64,000 nt of DNA from JABDMH01 sp965223165 (GCA_965223165.1 CBDCVQ010000018.1:62001-126000), one strand, 5' to 3'; positions 54,375-63,724 are shown, counted from the first letter of the stretch. Notes: generated from the sequence alone by a model not told the origin. Translations and numbers: made by a program.

Positions 54375-56228
54375 ATGCTTGTAAAAATTTCCCTTCTATC
54401 CCGACTAGCCCCCGTTCTACTGAGTCTAATACTCTGCTCACTGCCTATCCTGTCACACACGCAGGCAGGGACAGAGGCCACCATCACTGGCGATCTAAAA
54501 AAATGGCACACGGTCACCCTGACCTTTGAGGGCCCTCACTGCTCCGAAACGGACGAGTACAATCCCTTTCTTCACTACCGCCTCAATGTCACCTTCCAAC
54601 ACCGCCGTGCCGCCAAAACGTACACGGTGCCAGGCTACTTTGCCGCGGATGGCAATGCGGCCATGACCTCAGCTTCGGCCGGCAACAAGTGGCGCGTGCA
54701 TTTTACTCCGGACGAAGTCGGAGAATGGCAATATACGGTGGACTTCAAGAAGGGAAAATGGCTGGCAGTGAGGGACCGAACCCGAGGGGCAGCCAGCGGC
54801 CAGTTTATGGATGGACAAAAGGGAAGTTTTGCGGTGAGTCCCAGCGATAAATCAGGCCGCGATTTTCGGGCACACGGTCGGCTGCAATACGTCGGTTCAC
54901 GTTATTTACGCTTCGCCCAAACAGGGGAATATTTTTATAAATGCGGTCCGGATGCGCCCGAAAACTTTCTAGCCTACGAGGGATTTGATGGCGATTTTGC
55001 CAGCGATGGATACAAGGATGACCTTGTAAAGAACTGGGCAGCCCACCTCGGAGACTGGCAAGAAGGAGATCCTGTCTGGTCGGGTGATCGCGGCAAGGAG
55101 ATTATCGGAGCCCTCAACTATCTGGCCTCCAAGGGCATGAATGCCTTTTCCTTCCTGACGAATAATATCGCGGGCGACGACCAAAATGTATTTCCCTACA
55201 TCGACTACGACACCCACGATCGAATGGACTGCTCCAAACTAGATCAGTGGGGCATCGTCTTTTCACACGCCCAGCGGCTGGGCCTATTCTTGCACTTTAA
55301 AACCTTGGAAGCCGAAAATCAAGGACTGCTCGACTTTGGCGGCATCGGGGGACGCACGCGACTGTACTACCGTGAGCTGATCGCCCGCTTCGGACATCAT
55401 CTGGCCCTCAATTGGAATCTGGGGGAAGAAATGGGCGATTGGGCCGGCATCGACAACCAAAGAACCATGCCTCTGACCGTATCACAGCGCCAAGCACTCA
55501 CCCAATACATATATGACACCGATCCTTACCACCATCATATGGTCATCCACAACGGAGCCTGGTTTACGGAAATGTATGGAGACCAGTCCAAACTGACCGG
55601 CGCTTCCCTGCAGACCAATCGACCCGATTTTTCCCGAGTGAATGCGCAGGTGAAGCGAGTAATTGATGAAGCTCAGCTGGTCGGCAAAACGTGGGCGGTA
55701 GCTTGTGATGAGCCCGGCGACGCGACACATTCGCTGCTCACCGACGGGGAGGATCCGGACCACATTCACGCCCGAACCAATGGGTTATGGGGAGCGATGT
55801 TGGCGGGAGCCTGGGGCACTGAGTGGTACTTTGGTTATCAGCATCCGCACTCGGATCTTACCTGTCAGGATTTCCGAAGCCGGGACCTGTTTTGGGACAT
55901 GGGTCGAATTTGTCTTCGCTTTTTTCAGGAGAATGACTTCCCCGTGGATGAGATGGCGTCGGTGAACGAGCTGATTTCCAGTGAGGGAGATTTCTGCTTT
56001 GCCAAAGAGGGTGACACCTACATTGTCCTACTGAAGAAAGGAGGCGAGAGCCAACTCAATCTGAAAAACCACGAAGGTGTGTATACCGTAAGTTGGTATG
56101 ATCCACGCCAGGGGGGCGACCTCCAGCGAGGATCGACGCAGACGATTGATGGCAAAGGTTCTCAATCGCTCGGCATGCCACCTGCCGACCCTACGAGCGA
56201 CTGGGTGGTGCTGGTGCAGAAGAAATAG
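54375..56228 (+). CDS. DUF5060-containing glycoside hydrolase, exported
   Basis: 617 residues. A signal peptide ends HTQAG. The N-terminal ~140 residues fit DUF5060 (KWHTVTLTFEGPHCSETDEY and WRVHFTPDEVGEWQYTVDF). A TIM-barrel part follows with NYLASKGMNAFSFLTNNIAG, LNWNLGEEMGDWAG (candidate catalytic Glu) and GDATHSLLTDGEDPDHIHA, and a C-terminal beta-sandwich SWYDPRQGG. This domain set occurs in Bacteroidota polysaccharide-degrading enzymes. It precedes the GH140-like gene by 40 bp, probably cotranscribed. Confidence 0.8.
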   Translation: MLVKISLLSRLAPVLLSLILCSLPILSHTQAGTEATITGDLKKWHTVTLTFEGPHCSETDEYNPFLHYRLNVTFQHRRAAKTYTVPGYFAADGNAAMTSASAGNKWRVHFTPDEVGEWQYTVDFKKGKWLAVRDRTRGAASGQFMDGQKGSFAVSPSDKSGRDFRAHGRLQYVGSRYLRFAQTGEYFYKCGPDAPENFLAYEGFDGDFASDGYKDDLVKNWAAHLGDWQEGDPVWSGDRGKEIIGALNYLASKGMNAFSFLTNNIAGDDQNVFPYIDYDTHDRMDCSKLDQWGIVFSHAQRLGLFLHFKTLEAENQGLLDFGGIGGRTRLYYRELIARFGHHLALNWNLGEEMGDWAGIDNQRTMPLTVSQRQALTQYIYDTDPYHHHMVIHNGAWFTEMYGDQSKLTGASLQTNRPDFSRVNAQVKRVIDEAQLVGKTWAVACDEPGDATHSLLTDGEDPDHIHARTNGLWGAMLAGAWGTEWYFGYQHPHSDLTCQDFRSRDLFWDMGRICLRFFQENDFPVDEMASVNELISSEGDFCFAKEGDTYIVLLKKGGESQLNLKNHEGVYTVSWYDPRQGGDLQRGSTQTIDGKGSQSLGMPPADPTSDWVVLVQKK

Positions 56229-56268
56229 CGATGAGCATGTCTTCTCCTCCGTATCCAAAGCAACAAAG

Positions 56269-57747
56269 ATGAACACGATCATAAGATGCCTGATCTGGCT
56301 GCCCCTTCTCATGCCTCTAATGCTTGGAGCACAAGCCCCTTGGCAGTATGGCAAACTGGTAGCACCTACCGGCAGCCACATCATCAAACATGAAGACGGT
56401 ACGCCATTTCTCTGGATTGGCGACACCGGTTGGGGACTTTTTCAACAGTTAACCCGCGAGGAGGTGGACCATTATTTGGATACGCGGCAGGCTCAAGGGT
56501 TCAATGTCATTCAGGCCGTAGTGTTTTGGTATCCGCACGGAGGCGGCTTGCCCAACGGACCACACAACGCCACCAACGCATACGGGCACCGACCCTTCAC
56601 CGGCGCGGAGGATGCCCCAAATACCTCAGAACCGTTGGTCGTGGAAGGCGGTAGCCCCACTGCGCCCAACGATTACTGGGATCACGTGGACTACATCGTC
56701 CAGGCCATCCGCTCCCGCCAGATGTACCTGGCCCTCCTACCCTGCTGGGGTCGTGCCTATGTCACCACCCAATTCCCCGGGTCGCACCAGGAATACAACG
56801 TGGACGAAGCACGAGCCTACGGGGCGTTTTTAGGTCAGCGATACCAGGATGCACCCCACATCCTATGGGTGCTGGGGGGTGACGCTAAGGCATATAAAAA
56901 GGGCTTTGATCAGCGAGGCACCTACCAAGATTGGGATGGCAGGCAGGTCTTTCGAGCCATGGCCGAGGGCCTGGTGCAGGGTGTAACCGGGCAGCAGCCC
57001 GCCTGGAACGAAGCGCATCCGGCCTGGGATGAGCTGCTTTTGACTTATCACCCTGACGGCGACCCCAGCCAGAACTCCTCGCAGTGGTTTCATGAAGATC
57101 CCTGGTTGACAGCTAATGGTGTGGAAGTGTGGAAGGAAGTACAATTGGTCTATCGGGAGATGCTGGGCGACTATCAATTGGACCAGCCTGTCAAACCGAG
57201 TCTGTTTCTGGAAGGTTCCTACGAATTCGGATCGTACCAGCATGAGTGCGGTTGGGTAACTCCCGTCAAAGTCAGGAGGCAGTTTTATCACACGTTCTTT
57301 GCAGGGGGTGCCGGACATACCTATGGGGCCGGTCCTGTCTGGTCCATGCGTGGCACGGGGGGAGGCTACAGCTGCGGCTACGCCTGGAAACAAGCCCTCC
57401 ATTTTCCGGGAGCTACCCAGTGTGCGATGATCGGCAAAACCTTTCTCCAGAAATACGGTTGGCATGCGTGGATACCCAGTCAAGAGGTGGTGTCCAGAGG
57501 TAGTGGGACTGGCGAGCATCTTAAAGTGGCGGTACGCCATGCTTCCAGCGATCTGGTGCTGGTCTATTTTTCCAACAATACACATGCATCGATCAAAAAT
57601 GTGCTGAGTGCCAAGGCGTCGTGCCAGTGGTTTGATCCCGCGACCGGCGCCTATCAGGCAGGACCACATGTAGAAGCCGGCGAGATCAAAGACATGATTC
57701 CGCCTCGGGGATGGGAGGATGCTATTCTCGTGTTGGCTACGCACTAA
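56269..57747 (+). CDS. GH140-like (DUF4038) glycoside hydrolase, exported
   Basis: 492 residues from MNTIIRCLIWLPLLMPLML; the upstream part of the open frame is the end of the preceding gene. The signal peptide ends LGAQA. DGTPFLWIGDTGWGLFQQLT is the DUF4038 start, followed by YLDTRQAQGFNVIQAVVF, ILWVLGGDAKAYKKGF and LFLEGSYEFG, the order of the GH140 apiosidase family; a C-terminal beta-sandwich VYFSNNTHASIKNVLS closes it. GH140 enzymes cleave apiose from rhamnogalacturonan II; whether this one does is inferred only. Confidence 0.8.
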   Translation: MNTIIRCLIWLPLLMPLMLGAQAPWQYGKLVAPTGSHIIKHEDGTPFLWIGDTGWGLFQQLTREEVDHYLDTRQAQGFNVIQAVVFWYPHGGGLPNGPHNATNAYGHRPFTGAEDAPNTSEPLVVEGGSPTAPNDYWDHVDYIVQAIRSRQMYLALLPCWGRAYVTTQFPGSHQEYNVDEARAYGAFLGQRYQDAPHILWVLGGDAKAYKKGFDQRGTYQDWDGRQVFRAMAEGLVQGVTGQQPAWNEAHPAWDELLLTYHPDGDPSQNSSQWFHEDPWLTANGVEVWKEVQLVYREMLGDYQLDQPVKPSLFLEGSYEFGSYQHECGWVTPVKVRRQFYHTFFAGGAGHTYGAGPVWSMRGTGGGYSCGYAWKQALHFPGATQCAMIGKTFLQKYGWHAWIPSQEVVSRGSGTGEHLKVAVRHASSDLVLVYFSNNTHASIKNVLSAKASCQWFDPATGAYQAGPHVEAGEIKDMIPPRGWEDAILVLATH

Positions 57748-57872
57748 GTGCCAAGGCAGCCGTCAGCGCAGGGCGCCACCATCAGATGGTGCCAAGGCGA
57801 TTGCTAACTCGGTCTGATGCAAGGGAGACACACCGTCTGATGCTAAGGGCTCCCGTATTGGCGCTTGCTCGC

Positions 57873-58145
57873 CAGGGACCGCACCCGATACAAGAATCGG
57901 GTGCCGCAATCTCGAACGAGCACTAAGAAGCAGGCAAAGGCGATTCCTCTATCGCCACTTCCTCCCAAGGACCGCACCCGATAAAGGAATCGGGTGCTGC
58001 AATCTCGAATGAAGACCAAAGTAGCGCGCAAAAGGCGATTCCTCTATCGCCTCCTCTTCCCAGGGACCGCACCCGATACAGGAATCGGGTGCTGCAATCT
58101 CGAACGAGCACTAAAGTAGCGGGCAAAAGGCGATTCCTCTATCGT
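57873..58145 (+). repeat. Threefold tandem repeat with paired hairpins
   Basis: Three units of about 93 bp start near 57873, 57964 and 58058. Each contains a hairpin CACCCGAT...ATCGGGTG and a second GGCGATTCCTCTATCGCC, separated by GCAATCTCGAA. The units are highly similar but not identical (third base changes, one short deletion). It lies between the GH140-like gene and a small membrane protein. Confidence 0.85.
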
Positions 58146-58167
58146 CGAAAAATGAGACCTTCGCAGC

Positions 58168-58605
58168 ATGCGCTGGATCATTTACACCCCCTACAAACCG
58201 ATTTGGCTTACGATTCCCTGGATCATGCTCCTGAGCCTTGGGGGTATAAATCGCAGTTTAGATTTTCAACTGCACGATACCTTCTTCGTCCTGGCGACCG
58301 TACATGTGGGGAGCGCCCTTGCTTTGATACTGGCCATTGTAGGCCTGATCTACTGGTGGATGCGAGATCGGTCGCTGATCAAATGGATGACCTTGGTGCA
58401 CCTGGCGAGCACCATTATTTCCTCCAGCTTGATCTTGCTCGTGAGCATTGTGTGGAAAGCCTCCTCGCCCGCACATCTGGCAGACTTCCAGCGGATCAAT
58501 CAAGCGCTACTCGGCCTAATCGGCATCTTGCTAGTGGGTCAAATCCTATTCTTAATAAATGTGAATATTGCACTGATCAGAGGCAAACCGATCAGGGACA
58601 ACTAG
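58168..58605 (+). CDS. Small four-helix membrane protein with COX1-like motif
   Basis: 145 residues with four hydrophobic segments (about 13-30, 43-64, 77-97, 112-133). LHDTFFVLATVHVGSALAL resembles the helix VIII-X region of heme-copper oxidase subunit I (LHDTYYVVAHFHYV), a likeness noticed by eye. Small relatives of this kind are known in Bacteroidota but are not characterised. It is not a functional oxidase by length. It directly follows the hairpin repeat array. Confidence 0.55.
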   Translation: MRWIIYTPYKPIWLTIPWIMLLSLGGINRSLDFQLHDTFFVLATVHVGSALALILAIVGLIYWWMRDRSLIKWMTLVHLASTIISSSLILLVSIVWKASSPAHLADFQRINQALLGLIGILLVGQILFLINVNIALIRGKPIRDN

Positions 58606-58663
58606 TCACATTGAAACCTCAGTTAGCCCAATTTTTCAGTCAGTGATGTACCGGAGGAGTGAC

Positions 58664-58818
58664 CTTGAGTGAACTTGAGTGAACTTGAGTGAACTTGAGT
58701 GACTTGAGTGAGCTTGAGTGAGCTTGAGTGAGCTTGAGTGAGCTTGAGTGAGCTTGAGTGAGCTTGAGTGAGCTTGAGTGATCTTGAGTGACTTGAGTGA
58801 TCTTGAGTGACTTGAGTC
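58664..58818 (+). repeat. 10-bp microsatellite (CTTGAGTGAG)
   Basis: Sixteen copies of CTTGAGT in tandem, mainly with period 10 (AGCTTGAGTG or GAACTTGAGT), and some with period 9-10 at the ends. It lies downstream of the COX1-like gene in noncoding DNA. It is translatable in the minus direction, giving SSLKLTQAH-like repeats, but I see no start or motif. Confidence 0.9.
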
Positions 58819-59086
58819 TCATACGAGCTTGCGGCGGGGGAAAATGTTTACTCAGAAAGGACAGTGAAAATGCCTGTAAAACGCTAGTCGCCTTAGTACA
58901 CGGTAGGTCACTTTAGCTCACTACGGGACTACACTCCCGCTCACTCGAAACTCCAGAGCACTCCGAACTGCTACATTGGCCCTCCTTGGCAATTTTTTAT
59001 AATTATGTTGACGAAGGCTTCCCTAGCCATGCCACACTGGGTGGTGCTCGAAGCCCAATTGCTTGATCAGGATCCGCTACAGAGAG
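58819..59086. other. Spacer before the DHFR-like gene
   Basis: No gene is seen. It is the upstream region of the reductase gene. Confidence 0.3.
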
Positions 59087-59635
59087 ATGAAGAACCAAGC
59101 CAAAGTCACCATACACATGGTAGCCAGCCTGGATGGCTTTATTGCTAAAAAGGACAACAGCCTCACCTGGATGCAGTCGAATGACCGCTATGAAGACGGT
59201 ATCACGTTGACCGATGAGGACATAGCCAAATTCTTGGAAGGCATTGACTGCTATGTGATGGGATCGCGGACCTACGAACACGCATTGGAACTGGGATGGC
59301 CCTATGGGCAGGTACCGGTGACAGTGCTGACCAGCAGAGACCTCCCCAGCAATGGAAAAAATGTGGCGTTCCACGGGGGCGATCTCAGCCAGGTGGTGCA
59401 AGAATTAAAGAAGACTTATAAGAGTATTTGGATGGTCGGGGGAGCACGTCTGACTAAAGCCTTCTTACAGCAAGATTTGGCCGATGAAATCGTAATTTCC
59501 ATCATGCCTGTCCTCTTGGGAGAGGGAACATTGTTCTTTGATTTTATTGGTCTCGAAAAACAATTACACCTCAAAGACGTGAAGGCTTACCAGGATGGCA
59601 TGGTAGAACTGCAATACGAAATCAAACGAACCTAA
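59087..59635 (+). CDS. Dihydrofolate reductase-family protein (RibD C-terminal type)
   Basis: 182 residues from MKNQAKVTIHMVASLDGFIA, preferred over an ATG eight codons upstream. VASLDGFIA, DCYVMGSRTYEHAL, VLTSRDLPSN, IWMVGGARLTKAFL and MPVLLGEGTLFF follow the RibD_C/DHFR-like fold with the NADP-binding GG and G..T motifs. Stand-alone members are reductases of unknown pathway; not the canonical folA by its sequence. It is cytoplasmic and alone. Confidence 0.85.
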   Translation: MKNQAKVTIHMVASLDGFIAKKDNSLTWMQSNDRYEDGITLTDEDIAKFLEGIDCYVMGSRTYEHALELGWPYGQVPVTVLTSRDLPSNGKNVAFHGGDLSQVVQELKKTYKSIWMVGGARLTKAFLQQDLADEIVISIMPVLLGEGTLFFDFIGLEKQLHLKDVKAYQDGMVELQYEIKRT

Positions 59636-59720
59636 CGTTCCATCGCAGGCAGCTATGACCATCGTCGGTCATGCGCAAAAGCTTGAACCTATCGTTCAGT
59701 ACATCTCCCTAAGAAATATT

Positions 59721-60149
59721 ATGTCTAGCAACATCAAATCTTTCTTACTCCTACCCCTTCTGATCTTGTTGGGGCAAGGCATAGCGACCAGTGACAGACA
59801 TCAGGATTCCGAGGAAATTACACTCAGGCATTACTGCACAGAAATCGGTCGCTTTGACCTCCTCTTCTACGAGGATGAAGTCAGTGGTTCGTATGCACTC
59901 CTCCCGAAAAAGAGCTTAGGAGCGGTGTGGGGTAAACTTGAGAACCAGGAAATGAAGGGCCGGTGGGTCGACGCAGATGGCACCGGCGATATTATCATAC
60001 AATTTGACGAAGATTTGACTTTTTTCTCTACTGCCTATCGAAGTGACGACGAGCCTGATAAATGGTACCGTGATAGTTGGAATGGCCACCTTCGACCGGA
60101 TCAGGGTCCCAAATTTTCGATCGAGGGTAAAACATATCAATGTGAGTAG
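59721..60149 (+). CDS. Small exported hypothetical protein
   Basis: 142 residues from MSSNIKSFLLLPLLILLG, giving a signal peptide; an upstream ATG at 59655 spoils it. The body reads ITLRHYCTEIGRFDLLFYED and SFNGHLR-like segments without a recognised family. It ends GKTYQCE with two Cys in the body. It probably is a periplasmic or secreted protein of unknown role. Confidence 0.6.
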   Translation: MSSNIKSFLLLPLLILLGQGIATSDRHQDSEEITLRHYCTEIGRFDLLFYEDEVSGSYALLPKKSLGAVWGKLENQEMKGRWVDADGTGDIIIQFDEDLTFFSTAYRSDDEPDKWYRDSWNGHLRPDQGPKFSIEGKTYQCE

Positions 60150-60185
60150 GTATTTAATCTGAGGCGATAGCTTATCGATGAACCC

Positions 60186-60731
60186 TTGCACCAAATCAAA
60201 GTGAGTATTCCAACAACGTCGGTCCTCTGGAAGGAGGCTGCCCGATATGATTACGTCGACAGTTATTCACGGCCTTACGAGGACAAGGCCGGCGACATCA
60301 CTATCGGAGACATCGGAAAGGCTTTCTTTACCGCCGCTCCCTGGTGGGCAGGGGCATTATTCGTACTGAGAAATCGGCTGATGTCCATGGTGGGCCTCAA
60401 GGGATCGACAGACCACTCGGACCGAGTGAAGGGGCTACAGGAGTTTCAATGTCAACCTGGAGAGAGCATAGGATTATTTCGGGTTTATGACCGCACAGAG
60501 CATGAGGTTATTTTTGGGCAAGATGACAAGCATCTTGACTTTCGAATTTCCCTATTGAAAGACGCCGAACGAGGTGATGAGAAACTACTGACCATCACTA
60601 CAGCGGTGACGTTTCATAACCGCTGGGGCAAATTGTATTTTCTTCCCGTCAAACCCTTGCACAAACTGATCGTACCCAGCATGCTCCGAGGCATCATCCG
60701 CCAGGTGCAAAACAAGAATGGGCAGTGCTGA
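60186..60731 (+). CDS. DUF2867 protein
   Basis: 181 residues with a TTG start (MHQIKVSIPTTSVLWKEA). YSRPYEDKAGDITIGDIGKA and GESIGLFRVYDRTEHEVIF, then DKHLDFRISLLKDAERGD and HNRWGKLYFLPVKPLHKLI fit DUF2867. The same domain is fused to an SDR-like protein at 37358, so the two may be related in function. The activity is not known. It precedes a decayed OsmC gene. Confidence 0.75.
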   Translation: MHQIKVSIPTTSVLWKEAARYDYVDSYSRPYEDKAGDITIGDIGKAFFTAAPWWAGALFVLRNRLMSMVGLKGSTDHSDRVKGLQEFQCQPGESIGLFRVYDRTEHEVIFGQDDKHLDFRISLLKDAERGDEKLLTITTAVTFHNRWGKLYFLPVKPLHKLIVPSMLRGIIRQVQNKNGQC

Positions 60732-60774
60732 TTTGCAGACACGATTCGAGCATAGAGAGATAAACGACGGATCA

Positions 60775-61176
60775 ATGAAAATCTCAGCTAATCTGATAAC
60801 CATCGGTAGGTGACCACAAGCGACGGTACGAACCAATCGCGCCTGCCACGGATGGGATATACCAGCCAAAGCAGCGGCATCGGGTCCTCTATTAACGGCG
60901 GCGAATTGTAATTCTTAATCGCTGGCCAGTTGCTTTTGCCACGACATCTACCGAGAAGCCAAACGCATGGCCATCGAAGTCACCCGTGTGACCGTGGAGG
61001 TATCGGGAGAATTTGGGGGTCCGGGAGAGCCGGGATTCAATATCACGTACCAGGCCAAGGTGGAAGGAGATGCCACCGACGAGGAGCTACGAAAACTGAT
61101 TATTCACACCGATAAAGTCTCGGAAATTCACAATACGCTGCGGGCGGGCGTCTCGGTCAATTTAGTTTCGGACTAG
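60775..61176 (+). pseudogene. OsmC-family peroxiredoxin, decayed
   Basis: The frame starts MKISANL and soon meets a TGA. A central frame reads GYTSQSSGIGSSINGGEL followed by an in-frame TAA and a shift, then FCHDIYREAKRMAIEVTRVT, VEVSGEFGGPGEPGFNITYQ, HTDKVSEIHNTLRAG and the TAG end. These are the consecutive OsmC motifs, including the region before the conserved CxxC-type cysteine (here C in FCHD). An OsmC gene of about 135 residues is broken in at least two places. The C-terminal 69 codons are intact from 60967 and could still be translated. Confidence 0.75.
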
Positions 61177-61439
61177 CTGTTCCCCATCGTCCTACTTTAA
61201 ACCCATGGGATCTTTTCCAGGGCTCACGCGGCGACGCAGAGACCGCAGAGACTGGGGCTGCGCCCTATGGGAGACTTCGTGCCATCGTCACTTTGTGGCC
61301 CATCAAACTAGTGAGGTGGTTGTTGTCGCACTATTGTCCCAACTCCCTAAACATACAATTTCAACTATCTTGGCACCAGGTGCACCGGCTTGCTGTCTTG
61401 GACGCATGACAAACCGACTTCATTCTGACTGTTTATCCT
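61177..61439. other. Spacer before the fucosidase gene
   Basis: It contains CGCGGCGACGCAGAGACCGC near 61228, a purine-rich motif reminiscent of short repeats in other genomes. No gene. Confidence 0.3.
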
Positions 61440-63668
61440 ATGAAAGCTACCATTCTATCCATCCTAGCACTGTGCCCGCTGTTGACCCACGCACAATCGA
61501 CACAGCTGCCTGCTGTCGTATCCAGCACGATTGAGATCCAGGATACCGACACCAGAGAATCCATCATCTACAAGGCCGCACATGTGGTGCCGACGCCAAA
61601 CCAGTACGACGCCTTGCAAAATGAGTTCATCGCTTTCATTCATTTTGGTCCCAATACCTTTACCCGCATGGAGTGGGGATCTGGCATGGAAGATCCATCG
61701 ATCTTTGACCTCCAGACACTGGACACCGACCAGTGGTGCGCCGCCATGACCGCGGCTGGCATGAAAATGGTCATCATCACGGTCAAGCACCACGATGGTT
61801 TTTGCTTATGGCAGTCGCGGTATACCAAGCACGGCATTATGTCCTCCCCTTTCGAAAACGGCAAGGGAGATGTGCTGAAGGAGCTGGCGGCCTCCTGCAA
61901 AAAATACGATCTAAAATTAGGGATCTACCTGTCGCCGGCTGACCTCTATCAAATCGAAAGTGCGGATGGTCTCTACGGCAATCTGAGCCCGTATACCGAA
62001 CGCACCATTCCCCGGCGGGTGGAGGGCAGGCCCTTTGCCAACAAGACCACCTTCAAGTTTAAGGTGGATGATTACAATGAATACATGCTCAACCAACTCT
62101 TCGAATTATTAACCGAATACGGGCCCGTGCACGAAGTCTGGTTTGACGGCGCCCATCCCAAGCGCAAGGGCAACCAGCAGTACACCTATCTGGCCTGGAA
62201 GGAGCTTATCCATACCCTGGCACCCAAAGCGGTCATCTTCGGTAGGCAGGACGTGCGTTGGTGCGGCAACGAGGCTGGGCAAACCAGACCGACGGAATGG
62301 AACGTCATCCCTTACCAAGATGACCCAAATGCCATGAATCATTTTGCCGATTTAACGGCTACCACATTGGGTGAAAGGGAGCAGCTCTACCTGGGCAAAT
62401 ACCTCCACTATCAAATGGCCGAGACCAATACCTCCATTCGAGAGGGATGGTTTTATCGCGACGATACTGATCAAAAAGTAAGGAGTGCCGACGATGTGTA
62501 CGACATTTATGAACGGTCGGTCGGCGGCAATTCGATATTTCTCCTCAATATTCCACCCAATCGCTCGGGACGGTTTTCGCCCACAGACGTGGAGGTGCTG
62601 GAGGAAGTGGGACAGCGAATCAGAGAAACCTACGAAAAAAACCTATTCGCGGGCGCAGATGGACCTGCTGCCGTCCTCGATGAGGACGACGCGACGTACG
62701 CCACGTTAGAGGAACAGGACGCGATTATTGTCACTGCCCCAGAGCCCATCACCCTCAATCGGCTCGTGCTTCAAGAAGCCGTTGCCACGCACAGCGAACG
62801 GATCGAAGCACACACGTTGGAGGCATGGATTGAAGGAGGCTGGCAAGAAATCGCCCAGGCTACCAACGTGGGGTACAAAAGAATCCTACGATTTCCGGAA
62901 ATCACGGCAGCCAAATTCAGAATACAGGTGTTGGAATCTCGTTTGACTCCAGCCATCACAAGAATTTCTGCCCATTACTACCGGACACGACCGCCCCAGC
63001 TGACGATAGAGAGAGATCTAAACGGCATGGTGAGTATTCAGGCTAAGCAGCATGAATTTCGTTGGAAACCACATGGCGAAGACATTGCAAATAACATCAA
63101 CCGTGGGGCCGAAATTCGATATACGCTGGACCAGAAAAATCCAACGCGGTCATCTGCGCTGTATGCTGAGCCTTTCCTCCATACACATGGAGAGGTTCGT
63201 GCGGCGGTACTTACGCCCGCGGAAATCGGTAGTGTAGCCACCCACGAATTTGGCATCATCAAAATGGGCTGGAAATTATCATCTGTCAGCAGCGAAGTAG
63301 TCCAACACGAAGCCACCAAAGCCTTTGACAATGATCCAGGTACTTATTGGTGTTCGAAAGTATCGGAACAACCTTATTTGGTACTAGATCTGGGCAGTGC
63401 CCATCGGCTCCAGGGATTTGTCTATACACCGCCCGGCGACCATTCGTCCGGAATGATCGAAACCGGCAGAGTAGAAATTAGCAGCGACGGCCAGTCGTGG
63501 ACGCTAGCTGATCATTTCCGTTTTGGCAACTTGATTAACGATCCCACTCGGCGGAAGCACGTTTTTGGTCGACCGGCCAAAGCTCGATATATTAAGGTAA
63601 TCTCCACCTCTACGGCGGGAAGCGGGAGCAAAGCTTGTATCGGGGAACTGGATTTTCTGGCTCGGTGA
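61440..63668 (+). CDS. GH29 alpha-L-fucosidase with C-terminal F5/8-type domains, exported
   Basis: 742 residues. Signal peptide ends THAQS. FIHFGPNTFTRMEWGSG, VKHHDGFCLWQSRYTKHGIM and the nucleophile in VHEVWFDGAHPKRKGN (Asp236) are GH29 signatures; FIFG-like NSIFLLNIPPNRSGR closes the barrel. Residues about 390-740 contain beta-sandwich parts, the last with KAFDNDPGTYWCSK and LDLGSAHRLQGFVYTP, typical of F5/8 type C (CBM32). It cleaves terminal fucose from glycans. Confidence 0.92.
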   Translation: MKATILSILALCPLLTHAQSTQLPAVVSSTIEIQDTDTRESIIYKAAHVVPTPNQYDALQNEFIAFIHFGPNTFTRMEWGSGMEDPSIFDLQTLDTDQWCAAMTAAGMKMVIITVKHHDGFCLWQSRYTKHGIMSSPFENGKGDVLKELAASCKKYDLKLGIYLSPADLYQIESADGLYGNLSPYTERTIPRRVEGRPFANKTTFKFKVDDYNEYMLNQLFELLTEYGPVHEVWFDGAHPKRKGNQQYTYLAWKELIHTLAPKAVIFGRQDVRWCGNEAGQTRPTEWNVIPYQDDPNAMNHFADLTATTLGEREQLYLGKYLHYQMAETNTSIREGWFYRDDTDQKVRSADDVYDIYERSVGGNSIFLLNIPPNRSGRFSPTDVEVLEEVGQRIRETYEKNLFAGADGPAAVLDEDDATYATLEEQDAIIVTAPEPITLNRLVLQEAVATHSERIEAHTLEAWIEGGWQEIAQATNVGYKRILRFPEITAAKFRIQVLESRLTPAITRISAHYYRTRPPQLTIERDLNGMVSIQAKQHEFRWKPHGEDIANNINRGAEIRYTLDQKNPTRSSALYAEPFLHTHGEVRAAVLTPAEIGSVATHEFGIIKMGWKLSSVSSEVVQHEATKAFDNDPGTYWCSKVSEQPYLVLDLGSAHRLQGFVYTPPGDHSSGMIETGRVEISSDGQSWTLADHFRFGNLINDPTRRKHVFGRPAKARYIKVISTSTAGSGSKACIGELDFLAR

Positions 63669-63724
63669 CCGCCCCCACATGCTTGTTTGCATACCATTTT
63701 CTATGACCTTAGAATGAAAAAGTA

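Noticed and set aside
58640..58822. Minus-strand repetitive protein encoded by the microsatellite
   Set aside because: It is a by-product of a repeat whose period is not a multiple of three overall; no start context or partner gene.
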